64,000 bases of DNA. Source: Blepharisma japonicum (Eukaryota; Ciliophora; Heterotrichea; Heterotrichida; Blepharismidae). The stretch covers positions 1 through 64,000 of the forward strand of contig CATKHK010000042.1 of assembly GCA_949751835.1 (NCBI GenBank). Direction: 5' to 3'. The position numbers were made by a program, and so were the translations under genes. The notes beneath the pieces are model-generated. The model was not told the origin of the DNA and made no database searches. It saw only the letters and a list, made by a program, of their open reading frames with translations. This document shows positions 47,901-58,497 of the stretch, in pieces; the stretch's first letter is position 1, and every line of letters starts with the position of its first letter.

Positions 47901-48701
47901 GAATTTAATGATGTAAAAGAGGTCCAATCAAGCGATATCGATAGGATGCAGATTATTTCTTTACCTTTGTTTCAAGAAACTTATTGGCAAATTACACCGC
48001 CGAGTAAGGAAAGGCTTTGTAAATCACTTAATGATACAGCAAACTATCAGGGCTCGTCAATAGAAATGACGCTGGCTTTTTATAGAAGGTATCCGTATGG
48101 GCAAACCAGGGTATCACAAACTATTAGGGCGCCTCTGCTTAGGAAAACGAGGATATTTTATGAGATGATTTGTAATGAGGCTTATAACACGACAGAATTT
48201 AGATATGATGATTTTTATGGGAAAATTATTAGGCTCCCGAGTGCGGGGACTTTTATAACTTCACAGCCAATAGAAGTAAAAGGATTTACATCGGACTTGA
48301 TTATAAGACTTCACACATATAAAACAGATCTTTCATACTGAGAAGTGGGGAGCACAGGGCAAGATTCAAAAACTATTGGCTTGAAATTTTTTATGATCTC
48401 TGATCATTACAGCCCTGCGACATTTAATTTTTCTGTCTTGACTTTCTACATATCTGTAGTCTACTTAGTAGCCAGATTTTTAAGATATTTTGTAACTGGA
48501 GGTTCAAAAAATATTTATGTCACTGACATGAAAAACGCTGGGCCACTTATAACTTTATGTTCTGGGATTTATGTGAGTCGTATGAGAGGAGATTTGATAA
48601 GAGAAGAAGAACTGTATTATGAGTTGATTGATATCTTGAGATCGCCTGAGCTAGTTAGAATGATGACAGGAAAGTTATCAATTAAACTTAAAAAAGATTA
48701 A
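41922..48701 (+). CDS. PIEZO: Piezo mechanosensitive cation channel
   Basis: 2,259 aa in a single exon, open only because TGA is Trp: at least 18 in-frame TGA codons occur. Dozens of hydrophobic helices in groups of four match the Piezo blade repeats. Family hallmarks: YPRPPPLYF near residue 1445 (Piezo PRPSxxFW), LRTLMDWTFTKTTLDIYQW then FKFEDIYNQLY near 1870-1895 (the anchor/clasp region), a large extracellular cap between the last two helices (about 1945-2165), and the C-terminal beam LCSGIYVSRMRG ... EEELYYELIDILRSPE near 2213. Piezo forms a trimer that opens under membrane tension and passes Ca2+. A 43-residue Glu/Lys/Asn repeat (44952-45080) sits in a cytosolic loop. Start: ATG 41922, preceded in frame by TAA at 41907. 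Confidence 0.93.
44952..45080 (+). repeat. Low-complexity EKxEN repeat in Piezo
   Basis: About nine imperfect units of 12-18 nt built on gaaaaattagaaaat, coding EKLENLEKLENSEKYEN-like sequence. Likely a slippage-prone charged linker between blade helices. Confidence 0.8.
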
Positions 48702-48755
48702 TATTTTATTTTTAAACTCTTCCCTTTAGCACTAACATTATTAATAAAGAATAAG

Positions 48756-49583
48756 TTATGACTGCTTGAAAAGTTTGAATGCAGAATCTTGATGTGTTTG
48801 CAGTTCTTGCTCACCTTCAGATATTACATCCTGTATACTATTATTCTCTAAAGAGTTTGAGCTCTTAATTCCATCATTTTCAGCTGAGAGTTCAATAAAA
48901 TTTGATATTGACTCAAACAAATTCCCTTCCAAGATATTCGGGAGATTTGAGATTTCTAAATTTTCTGGAGCCCAAGGTTCAAGCCCTAAATCTTCTATCA
49001 AGAAGGTATCAATGTACTTTTTCATCAACATTCATTTTTGATAGCATAGCAATTCATGCTGCTCCCCCTCACAGCACTTAAAATCAAATTTATCATTTAA
49101 TATTGCAGGCTGAAATTCTGAGAACAATAGCTCTATATAATAGAAGTACAGTTTTCTCATCACAGGATGGCTGAAGTATCACTTACAAAATTTCCCATTG
49201 AAAGACTTACAATCGTCGTCACTTTTTCCTTTTCTCTTACATTTGCCATCAGTCAACGGGCCTGCCTCAGTTTTTATCCTTCCCTCAATTTCAGAAATGG
49301 CTTCTCTCATACACTGCTCAAGCTTGCTTCACAATTCTCTACAAATTGGATTGGAGGAGTCGAACCTATTTAAAGTCTTCTCAGGGATTTTACCTTGCTT
49401 CAGCTGCCTCATGATCCTTTTCTGTCCTCTAATGAGCTTGCACCTGATATATTCCTTTTTGGGGAATCCTCGCTTGCATGTGAATAGTGCTCTGACTGTG
49501 GTGTCAAATTGGTTTTTTGCTGGCAATTTTTTGAATGACGGGTCACTTAGCAGTAGCTTTGAGACGATTTCTCCATGCTTCAT
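48756..49583 (-). CDS. Unrecognised protein (275 aa)
   Basis: One exon, read with three or more TGA Trp. MKHGEIVSKLLLSDPSFKKL, then a basic helical region (KKEYIRCKLIRGQKRIMRQL), a Cys-containing centre (CKRKGKSDDDCKSFNGKFC, FKCCEGEQHELLC) and a helical acidic C-terminus (ISEGEQELQTHQDSAFKLF). The N-terminal half looks like a folded helical, perhaps nucleic-acid binding, domain; the paired cysteines could bind zinc. No family recognised. TAA stop 48756-48758, 55 bp from the convergent Piezo stop. Confidence 0.6.
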
Positions 49584-50235
49584 ATTTTGATTTTTGTTAA
49601 TGATTAATCAGATTGTCTTAGCATTAGATCTTTAACAGTCAATTGTACTAGATTCAAATTAGCATTTGAGGGATTCTACAAAAAATATGGTATTCTCTAA
49701 GAATTTTTAAATCTGTATAAAAGGGATAACGAGCTTTTTAGATCTTGAGATAAGACAGGATGAGTTCTAGGCTTTGCTTAGAAAAAAAAATTTGTGGAAT
49801 TGACCTTTTAATTTTTGACGATTTGATCGATTGGGTTGATAAATAGTTTTTGATGGCAGAATGAAAGTTGCTCTTTCGTCGGAATGCTATGGTATTTTAT
49901 TCAAGCTCTTCAATTGTGCTCCATATATTTGTTTATAACGTTAAAAATTTGCAGAATCCCATGCAACAAATTAAATATGGTCAATAAATTTTGATAAAAA
50001 TTTATAGAAAGCCCTCAGCTTTTACTTATTAAAATTCGTAATCTATCTAAAAATCTTAGATATGCCCCTTATAATAATAAAACATCCCAGATTCCCCAGT
50101 CCCTGGGCTCTTAGCCTAACTTTTTAATCGAAATTCCCAAAACCCAAAATTTTAAAACATGTAGAATCATGATAAAATTATTATTTATTTTCATCTAAAA
50201 ATCAAGCTGCAGCTTATATTATAAAAACATTAATA
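49584..50235. other. Intergenic, 652 bp
   Basis: Slightly less AT-rich than other spacers but without a supported gene. Confidence 0.45.
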
Positions 50236-51780
50236 TTAATGTATAATACTGAAACTATTCAAATTTGAATAAGGCATAAAGCCTGATGGCGTCTTTGTTC
50301 TCTTTTTCCGGTCGAACTTAAATTTAGGTTTTCCTACAGGAGTGATTGATCGTACTCTGACGTCTTTACGCTCAATGTTGAAGGAGCTTTCGTTTTGCTG
50401 CTTCTGAGCGATGAATTTTGAATAAGGCTTAGTCGATGGGATGGATTTCCTGACTTGATTTATTCTTGGAACAGGCGATAGCCTGTCCTTATCTATTTTT
50501 TGAGGAGAAAATTCAAGGAATGAAGGGTTTGGAGACTTTGGCTTTGATTCTATAACTTGTTTTTCGATTTTATGAATTGGCCGGTTTTTGGGTTTTGGCT
50601 CTTTTGGAGGCTCTGGCTTCACGTTTTCTGATAAAATGCCATTACCGACAGATTTAGCTGCGTCTTCTTCTATGAGCATTAAATCAATTAAAGAGACATC
50701 TTGTTGTGGGATTTTTGAAGTATTTACTAAACAAAACGCAGCATTTTCTTTGACGTCCATTGAGATATCGGTGTCTTTAAACAGCTCTGCTAAATCGACT
50801 TTTCCATCATTATCGTCTGCCAAATTTACTTTTTTCAGTAATTTTACATATGTATTTTCATCAATGTTATTCTGTGTGTATAGCAATTTAAGCCTTTCTC
50901 TCCATTTAGCCTTTGTTTTTCTAGGGAAAACATGCTTTTCTGGTTTTAAGTTTTCTTTAGATTCTTCAGTATCAAAGCAAAAATATTCAGGCAAAGGTGC
51001 AGCTAATGGTGTAGGAGGTCTTGAATAAACCTCAACCTTATTTAAAATTTCGTAATATTGTCTATCAGACTCCGCCACAATCTGTATTAATTCTTTAGCT
51101 ACTTTTTCAAGCGTCCCAACCAGCATCTGTATATGGTTATTTAATTTGTCTATTGTATTTTCTGCTGGGTTGCTACTCGGTAAAGTTTCTAAATCGTCTC
51201 TTGGGCTCTGCTGGGTTACGCTTTCTCTAGCAGACTCAGGCTGGGACATCGCAACTGAGCTTCTTAAGCTTGGATTTTCATTTATCAGAGGAAATTTGAC
51301 TTGCTCTAGGACGACACTTGTAGGGACTAAAGGTTTGAGGATTCTTCGAACATCTAAATCAAGGGATTTGAGGTATTCTAAAAAAGAATTCCTGCAGCGA
51401 TCTCTGTAATCTTTGAGAATTCTGGAGACTCTTTTCATTTGAGAGTTGATTATTTTTGAGTTTTCAACGATATTTTGTCGAATTGATTTTAAGTCATTTT
51501 GAACATTTGAGACCCCTTTTCAATGCCTTAAAAATTCTTGGATGCCGCATTCAATAATCACCAAGTGGTTATAGAGAACTGCATCTTCTGATGACAGCTT
51601 ATTCGCAACATTGGCAATTTCTTCAAGAAATGATAAATTTATTGCAACTTTGAAAGGGTTTTCAGGGATTGGTTCTGTTTCTACATTCTCAATAAGTGAT
51701 ATAAGCGAGGAGTGGCTAAATTCATTTTTGGAACATGAAACTTGCAGAACTGAAAGGCTTTTTAAAAGAGAGTTTACCAT
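50236..51780 (-). CDS. Coiled-coil and disordered protein (514 aa), unrecognised
   Basis: One exon with a TGA Trp at 51520-51522. The first 300 residues are helical (SFLEEIANVANKLSSEDAVL, NNHIQMLVGTLEKVAKELI). A small domain around 330-400 (KWRERLKLLYTQNNIDENTY, NDGKVDLAELF) has one EF-hand-like loop, DDNDGKVDL. The C-terminal 150 residues are Pro/Lys/Ser-rich with many SP/TP sites (KPKSPNPSFLEFSP, RSITPVGKPKF, RTKTPSGF), typical of phosphoregulated cytoskeletal or nuclear scaffold proteins. No family assigned. Stop TAA 50236-50238. Confidence 0.65.
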
Positions 51781-52103
51781 ACTAATTTTCTATTGAATTA
51801 ACTTGTGTTAATTTTCATCTGAAATTAATTTTAGAAATGTGAAAAAATTGGTGAAAAATAAAACTATTTGCGAAGTTTGTGTCATAGAAATTTTGAATTA
51901 TTTTTATTTTTAAAAATTGGAATTTTTTATATGAAAAATCCTCAAAATTTCATTTAGAATTATTTGAGATATGTCTCCTTACAAAATGCATATAAAATAA
52001 GAATTTGCCTGCTATTTTCCCAATCTTGATTAAAACACGCATTAATATCTATCCCATATAATTAAAATTGGAATTAATTTGAATGAATGTTATTTAGAAA
52101 TAA
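51781..52103. other. Intergenic, 323 bp
   Basis: AT-rich, no feature seen. Confidence 0.5.
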
Positions 52104-52712
52104 CTACCCCAATGTTCTTTTGGCAACTGCAACTTTGCCTGCATTAGTCATTTGCAATTTTTCTTTAGCTGCTCCAGGAACGCTTGCTTCTGGATTGAGA
52201 AGTACAATATAAGTAACTCTAGTTCTACTAGGCTCCAATCTTTCCAAGATACACCCACTGTAAATCAAGTGAGCTCTTACATGCTTTTTCTCAACTGGAA
52301 TATCAGGTAACTCCACGCTTTTTTCAATAAGAAAAACAGTATTCCCGTCATTTTCAACGAATTCTGTTTGTGCGTATAGGGTTTCACGATCATCCATTGG
52401 CCATTTAGCCTTGATTTGGGACTTAATCAGCTTGAGAGGTCCATTTTCATGGAGAACATGGACGTTCTTGAGCTTGTCATTCCATTGAGCAATGTTATTT
52501 ACGTTCCTGAAGAATTGGACAATGGCTTCAGGTGGGGCATGGATCTCAGCGACAGCTTTTATAATTGGCCAATCATCATGAGGACGGGATGAATATTGGA
52601 CTCCGTCAGCTGGATCTTTAGCTGTCCAGTCATTCCGAGATGCGAGCTGCTTTATTTCTTCAAGAGCTCTGACCAGAATAGGCCCAGCTGTAGCAACCCA
52701 ACCACTTTCCAT
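52104..52712 (-). CDS. START-domain lipid-transfer protein
   Basis: 202 aa consisting essentially of one START/PCTP-type domain: helix MESGWVATAGPILVRALEE, then KAVAEIHAPPEAIVQFFRNV, NIAQWNDKLKNVHVL, MDDRETLYAQTEFVENDG, VRAHLIYSGCILERL and RTRVTYIVLLNPEASVPG. START proteins carry phospholipids or sterols between membranes; no targeting signal is seen, so cytosolic. The C-terminal helix lacks extra domains. Stop TAG 52104-52106. The ligand cannot be told from sequence. Confidence 0.85.
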   Translation of the reverse strand: MESGWVATAGPILVRALEEIKQLASRNDWTAKDPADGVQYSSRPHDDWPIIKAVAEIHAPPEAIVQFFRNVNNIAQWNDKLKNVHVLHENGPLKLIKSQIKAKWPMDDRETLYAQTEFVENDGNTVFLIEKSVELPDIPVEKKHVRAHLIYSGCILERLEPSRTRVTYIVLLNPEASVPGAAKEKLQMTNAGKVAVAKRTLG

Positions 52713-53023
52713 AATAAATTATTATAACCAATTAATTTGTAATGGGTTAATCAGGCTAATTACAAATATGATATTAAATTCAATGGTTTACGTGGCTTTA
52801 AATAAAAGTATAACGATATATAGGTCCGATTACTTGTCTCGGTATTATAATATAAAATTTTATTTTTCTCTTTCTTACCAGAATTATATTAAACCTTTTC
52901 TATTTTTCCAGTATATTATAAAATAAATAAAGCGATTTTTGAGAATATTAATTTCTTGCTGATAACTACAAAAACTTTAAAAGAATATTACTTTGAGTGC
53001 TTATGCCTCATTTATTTTCGATT
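52713..53023. other. Intergenic, 311 bp
   Basis: AT-rich, no feature seen. Confidence 0.5.
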
Positions 53024-53482
53024 TTAAGCTGTCCGACCATTTTCTTTTTCATTCGCCAATTCTTCTTTTTTAGCAACAACACCAGATTCTACTAAATCTT
53101 TAAGTCTATCATCGAAACTTTCTTTAGCTTCTAAAGAGTCTCTTAATTTCGCATAATATTCCAAATAATCCGCAGTGTCATCTTTCTCTTCTTTTGTAAG
53201 AATTTTGGATCTTTTATAATAAGCTGCATCCTTTGATATGTCTGCTATTTCCTCCAGCCCTTTAATTCTTGCAATAATAATTTCTTTATCTTTTAATTCC
53301 TGTTCTAATTGTTTATTTTTTTTACCCAATTTCTTTTCTAATCTCTGTATATTTGTCTGCATTTCCGAAATATAGCTTCTTTTTACATTAATTGAGTGCA
53401 TTTGTTCAGCTAAATGTGAAGCCATTTCCCTTAGCTGATTTTCCCTCAGTTCGAGTTTTGCTTTTAATTGTTCATGATCCAT
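53024..53482 (-). CDS. Small coiled-coil protein (152 aa)
   Basis: MDHEQLKAKLELRENQLREM begins a coiled coil of about 80 residues (MQTNIQRLEKKLGKKNKQLE, LKDKEIIIARIKGLEE), followed by a helical acidic region (KEEKDDTADYLEYYAKLRD). No other domain, signal or membrane segment. No TGA codon needed for the frame. Lies 46 bp upstream, on the same strand, of the membrane-protein gene's stop. Function unknown. Confidence 0.65.
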   Translation of the reverse strand: MDHEQLKAKLELRENQLREMASHLAEQMHSINVKRSYISEMQTNIQRLEKKLGKKNKQLEQELKDKEIIIARIKGLEEIADISKDAAYYKRSKILTKEEKDDTADYLEYYAKLRDSLEAKESFDDRLKDLVESGVVAKKEELANEKENGRTA

Positions 53483-53528
53483 ATTAGAAATTAAGGTAAA
53501 TCATATGAATTTCTATTACATTGTGAAT

Positions 53529-54074
53529 TTAGCCAAGCCTATAGCCTTGTCCTTGGAATGGCTGTGGTTCTGGCGCCCTTGGAGGATCCCTAGCGTTTTG
53601 CCATGCTTGTGCAGGTGCTTGATTTCCTAAAATTCCTGCCCCTCCTCCTTCTACGACTTCAATAAATAATCCTAAATATCCCTGACCTTTGAGTTCTCTA
53701 TAACACAAGAATGTATAATATATTGAAAGAGTGTAGAATGGGAATTTGACCATTGAGACAAAGACAAGAATTCCATATTGCCCTTCAATCGAGCTGTGAG
53801 CTGTAAAATATTCCCCAACAAGCATTATACAAGTCATTATGTCCATCATGCAGAGAACAATGTAAAATACACATGTGCATCAATTTCTTGAACAAATAAT
53901 CATATAAAGAACGCTTGCCCCTATAAGTAAAAGAAAACCTGACCATATATCTACAAACATACTAAATATCCCAAGCATAACCTGAACAATTACAAGGGTT
54001 CGAATAATTCGAAATAACTTGATTGCTTGTGGCGAAGGATTTTCTGGTATTGGCGATGGAATGCAACAATACAT
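53529..54074 (-). CDS. Four-helix membrane protein (181 aa)
   Basis: MYCCIPSPIPENPSP, with two early cysteines that may be acylated, then four hydrophobic helices (LVIVQVMLGIFSMFVDIW, GFLLLIGASVLYMIIC, VFYIVLCMMDIMTCIMLV, YGILVFVSMVKFPFYTL) and a Gly/Pro/Gln-rich cytosolic tail (QAPAQAWQNARDPPRAPEP). TGA encodes Trp at 53880. Similar four-helix proteins with Pro-rich tails are common in ciliates; no function assigned. Confidence 0.7.
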
Positions 54075-54275
54075 TTATATTCGATTTTAATAAAAATTAT
54101 CAAAATAAAGATTTATTCTTTTGTTTAAGATTTTTCAAGAGCGCAAGATGTGACTGCTCATAGATTTTAATAGTTTTTGATTTTTAATAATTTATTTATT
54201 CACCAATATTTAAATTTTCATGCTTGGAAAAGGCTTATAAAGAATTTTTAAAAAATCAAAACACTTATTATATCT

Positions 54276-55311
54276 CTATTCTTCTGCAACTTTTTGCCTT
54301 TTCCTTGGGCCTGATTTTTTCTTTCGTAAACTTTGAGTACCTCCTGCTAGCTTTGACTTAAATTCTTCCATATCAATTTTCACAGTCTCAGGGTCGCAGC
54401 AGCATCTTGACACTTTTTCAGCTATATCAATCCATTTTGGCGTCGCAAAATTCACAGCTTCAGCACAATTAAAACCTGAGTTAAACCCCATATGATAAGC
54501 CCCAGCAAAAATTACAACAAATTCCCCTGCATTATGCACTATCTTTTGGACATTTATCCCGGCTTTTCTAAGGATACTAGGAGAAACCTGAGTAGATTTG
54601 TGTCTTAAGAATTCTGAACAAGCTGTAAAATCAGTATGAAAATGGAATTTACAGAATCGCTCGAATTTTTCAGACTCAGATAATGGAATACAGTACCAGA
54701 ATTTCGGCTTCCCAAAATGCAGATAATTAATAGAATAAAGATCTAAGTCTTCTTTGTGCCAGCAAAACATACTTTTCCAGCAGCCTACATAAATAAATGG
54801 CATATTAATTCCAGCAAGCTTATAAGGGTATAATCCTTTTCTATATATTATTTACGATAGTGTGGTGTCAAGCTTGGATAAATTCCACTCGCTATCTTCG
54901 TCAAATAATGTCTCTGTGTTACTGTCAGCTCCATATATTGGAGAATTATATCGGATTTGCTTTCAAAACTATATAAAAATTTACGAGTGATTCAATTTCT
55001 TCGTCGTTAAGTTTTTTTTTCATTTCTCTAGAAGTGGCATAATTTCGGTACGTTTTTAAGTCCATCGGCTTTTCTGTGATGAGAATCACATTATATATAC
55101 CTGCAAAGCCTTGAACATGCTGGCTGATGGGATTCGTTAGCTGGACTTGTATATCTTTATACCCTCTTTTTCGGGCCTTCCAGCCTTCAGGAGGTATTAT
55201 TTTTGCCATTCCGAAACCTTCAGACAGCCCTTCTACTTTTTCTATATATGCTTGGAAATCCTTCATATCTTCCTTTGTGGGGTGAAAGACTGGACAAAAA
55301 TTTCCTTTCAT
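54276..55311 (-). CDS. KDM4-like JmjN/JmjC histone demethylase, compact
   Basis: 334 aa in three exons: a 16-nt intron GTAAATTTTTATATAG (54969-54984) and a 15-nt one GTAAATAATATATAG (54841-54855). JmjN: CPVFHPTKEDMKDFQAYIEK. JmjC: FWKQIRYNSPIYGAD, SLF-type FDEDSEWNLSKLDT, WHKEDLDLYSINYLHFGKPK (Fe ligands His and Glu, 2OG-binding Asn and Lys) and the third Fe ligand in GAYHMGFNSGFNCAEAVNF. The KDM4 zinc site also fits: CSEFLRHKS plus CCCD. There are no PHD or Tudor domains; a basic tail RKKKSGPRKRQK follows. Predicted to demethylate H3K9/K36 methyl-lysine in the nucleus. Stop TAA-type at 54276. Without splicing, the frame would stop before the active site. Confidence 0.9.
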
Positions 55312-55734
55312 TGAGCAATTATTTCAAGATTTATTTTTGAGTTAGATGATTAGATAAGTTAAGAAAAGATTTTAATTTTCTATATGAGAGCTAAAAATAG
55401 CCATAATTATTTTATATTAGATATATGGAATTTTAAAATGGTAATCGATTTTATAAGAAAAGATATTGAAATTGCTCTTTTAAAATTAATTTGAAGTAAA
55501 ATACTTTGTAAGGAGAATTTATTTTGATTACTTTAGCAGATATCGCCATGTATTTCAATAAATTTATCATAATTTATTAGGAGAGAAATTAATGACTATT
55601 ATTATCTTCCTTAGAGGCTGAGTATTTTTATAGATACAAAATATCTTTTATAAGGTATGGGATATAGTGAGATATTTATATATATTAATTTAAAACTGCC
55701 ACATAAATACAAATTAAATATACATATTGTATAC
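55312..55734. other. Intergenic, divergent promoter region
   Basis: About 420 bp between the demethylase and CFAP100 starts; AT-rich, nothing specific. Confidence 0.5.
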
Positions 55735-57129
55735 ATGAATAAAATGGACTCTTCGCAAGACTCTAAAAGTATATTGCCTCCTCTTAAGCCAAGTATGTTT
55801 GACACTAGCCATGAAAATCCTTTCAAAGTCCCTCCTGATGAAGAAATCCTCAACATCCGTGAAATCAAAGCCAAAGAAAAAGAAGACCGTTCAAAAACTC
55901 GAAACATGAAAATTTGGGATAAAGGGCTAAAATATAACCGAGCAGGCGCATTACGAAAAATCGAAGAAATTGAAATCAGCACTACCCCAGCTGAAGAAAA
56001 AGTAACTGTTGCTGAAGCTGCACATGCTGCTCTTGTAGCTGATCGTGTGCGAGCTCGCGAAAACATTCACAAAACCATTGACAAGAAACGTGAAATGTTT
56101 CTCCTTCAAATGATGATTGATATAAAAAAAGAAGAAATCAAAAAACTTGAACAATTCGCCTTATTAAGAGAATATGGCTTAAAAAATTCTGAAGATATGC
56201 TTATAGAGGACACAACCCGGTTTAATGAATACTGGGACGAATGCAAACGGCAAAGCCACGATGCTATGAAAGAAGCTAAAAAATTGAATAAAATAAAAAT
56301 TGATATAACTCATGACATCAATCATTTAAATGAAGAAATCCAGCAACTGCAGACACAAATACAGAAGCATGAAGAAAGCTTGGAAGAGTACACAAAATAT
56401 AAAGAGTTTTTAGATAAAGTGGAGCCACATGAAAAAGATGCAGGGAATCATTTTCAGAATTCTGAGCAGCTGACTGACATTTTTCATGGCTATGTAGAAC
56501 ATAATTTAATTTTGATTCAAAATATCCAAGAATTGGAACAAAATCTGGAGCAGACTAAGCATGAATTCGAAAATATTGAAAGACTTACAGGGCATAAGCT
56601 ATCTGAATTAAATGGAGGGAGAGGGGAGTTAGGAAAAGCTATTGAAGAAAAAAATAAAAGATGCATACAGTTGGATGGGAGGTTACAGAAAACTATAGGG
56701 AATGAGCAAACTGGGCATCCAGTCTTAATGAGACTTGAGCAAACTACAAGAGATGTTCTCAGGCTAGAAGCAGATGAAGGTCAGCAAGATTGTCTGGGGC
56801 TTCTTACTGAAGTAGAGCATAGGCTAGATGTTTATCTAAGGATTTTTAAAGAATTTGATCAAATTGATGAAGAATATGTTACTAAAAAAGCTATTGATTT
56901 AGAAAAAAATAGAAGAGAAAAATCAAGGAATGAAACTCTCATTAAAGAAAAGAAGAAAAATCAAGATAAGCTGCAAAAATATATGGAAAGATCAGCAAAT
57001 CCAAAGATAAGAAAAGTTGGAAGGCAACCAATGCCAAAGAGTAAGCTGCCTGAAAAGATTGTTGAAAAAGTCGTTGTTGAGCCTCCACAAGAAGAATTAG
57101 ATCGAGTCGAATTTTTGGGAGATGATTAA
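55735..57129 (+). CDS. CFAP100: CFAP100 (CCDC37) axonemal coiled-coil protein
   Basis: 464 aa. The N-terminal NPFKVPPDEEILNIREIKAK followed by RNMKIWDK, and the central DUF4200 coiled coil (KKREMFLLQMMIDIKKEEIK, then RFNEYWDECKRQSHDAMKEA), match CFAP100/CCDC37. In Chlamydomonas this protein (MIA1) works with CFAP73 in the modifier-of-inner-arms complex at the base of dynein f, controlling ciliary beating. Coiled coil continues to about residue 430 and ends with a Pro/Lys/Glu tail. Start is MNKMDSS at 55735; MDSS at 55744 is equally possible, and a frame extension to 55657 looks non-coding. No intron. Confidence 0.85.
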   Translation: MNKMDSSQDSKSILPPLKPSMFDTSHENPFKVPPDEEILNIREIKAKEKEDRSKTRNMKIWDKGLKYNRAGALRKIEEIEISTTPAEEKVTVAEAAHAALVADRVRARENIHKTIDKKREMFLLQMMIDIKKEEIKKLEQFALLREYGLKNSEDMLIEDTTRFNEYWDECKRQSHDAMKEAKKLNKIKIDITHDINHLNEEIQQLQTQIQKHEESLEEYTKYKEFLDKVEPHEKDAGNHFQNSEQLTDIFHGYVEHNLILIQNIQELEQNLEQTKHEFENIERLTGHKLSELNGGRGELGKAIEEKNKRCIQLDGRLQKTIGNEQTGHPVLMRLEQTTRDVLRLEADEGQQDCLGLLTEVEHRLDVYLRIFKEFDQIDEEYVTKKAIDLEKNRREKSRNETLIKEKKKNQDKLQKYMERSANPKIRKVGRQPMPKSKLPEKIVEKVVVEPPQEELDRVEFLGDD

Positions 57130-57257
57130 ATAATAATAAAAATTTTCATATTATACACTATACCTTGTTTTAATATTTAGAAACACATCTATTTAAATTC
57201 TAATTTCTTTAAATTTACTAAATTAAAATAATTTAAATAGAAAAAGATTAGATTATT

Positions 57258-58223
57258 TTAATCCAACGATGTCGGCCTATAAGTAACTGGAAGTAAAGTT
57301 CCAAAAACAATATCCCAGAAATGGTTTGAAACTCCAAAGCCTTTAAATGGATCTTTATAATGATGTGCCATGTGATAAGTCTTCATAAAGCTAAAATATT
57401 TCCCATGAGGACGGCTGTGATGTGAATAATAGTGAAATAGGTCATAATACATATAACCCACTAATTTACCTGCAAAGAATGCATCGGCTACTGCAATTGG
57501 CATTATGTGATTGTATAATCCTGGTTTAAAAACCAGCCATAGCAGTAAAGATAAGGCTATTGGGAACACCAGTCTCATATTATCCATAGGATAAGCATGA
57601 TGTATCCCATGTGATAAGAAATGGAATAAAATTCAGTAAGGGTTATCTGGCAAGTATGGCTCACTATGAAATACAAAGCGATGAAGTGAATATTCAAACA
57701 GAGTTCACCATGCTATTCCTAATAGAAAGAGGCAAATAAAAGGGATAAATCCAAGCTCTAGGCCGCAATATGAATAAAAGAGCATGAAAGGAACCCAAAA
57801 AATTGGGATTGCATACCAAGGGGTTTTAGTGAAGGGCTCTAGAATTGGAGAATCAAACACTCGGATATTAGTTTTTGTGTGTTTAGGGTCGTTGACAAAG
57901 TCTTGATATGCCTTAAGATTTAATTTGGTAAACACTTGATAAACAACTCCTCGAGTTGGGTCAATAGTTAAATTTTCGTCTGGTTTTGAGACTTTTGCTA
58001 AATCTCCAACTTCCATGTTCTTTGTCATTTTGATAGCGTTTTCAGAGTGGTCATTTTCATCGAATTGCTTTGTAATATCTTTTCCTAAATAAGGCACTAT
58101 GATATCAGAGCCGCCAGGATGGTCATTAAGAAACGAAGTTATGTTAAGAACTCTTCCTTTATAAATTACCCAAGCGTCGTTAGGCTTATTATGCTTCATC
58201 ACCTCATCTTCGTCCAACCCCAT
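57258..58223 (-). CDS. FA2H: Fatty acid 2-hydroxylase with cytochrome b5 domain (1)
   Basis: 321 aa. Cytochrome b5 domain at 1-90 with heme ligands in HPGG (35-38) and DHSENA. A hydrophobic hairpin (ILEPF then FWVPFMLFYSYCGLELGFIP) leads to a fatty-acid hydroxylase domain with the His boxes HRFVFHSE, HFLSHGIHHAYP, HYYSHHSRPH and HMAHHY that hold two irons. The enzyme adds the 2-hydroxyl to the acyl chain of ceramide in the ER, as yeast Scs7/mammalian FA2H. One Trp near 57705 is TGA. Stop TAA 57258-57260. Tandem copy 275 bp upstream. Confidence 0.92.
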
Positions 58224-58497
58224 ATTTTATTAGACATGCAAATCCTTGGCAAAAACGTCACTTAAAAACAATTGATAAATTTTTATACATTTTATTCCCC
58301 GCTAAATTCAATATTAGCAATTTACAGTTTTATTGATATGTTTTTTGACTCTAATTTACTTTTTTATTTCTAGAAATTCTACTTCAAATAATTTTTCCAT
58401 ATTATGCCATTAATCAAAAAATCCAATAACATTCAAAAAAATAAACTAGGATGATTAATTGTATAAATCAAAGAAGTTTATATTAAATATAGGTAAA

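Noticed and set aside
50588-51028. Plus-strand 146-residue frame rich in Ser and Phe
   Set aside because: Complement of the Lys/Glu/Pro-rich coding region of the 50236-51780 gene; composition explains the open frame.
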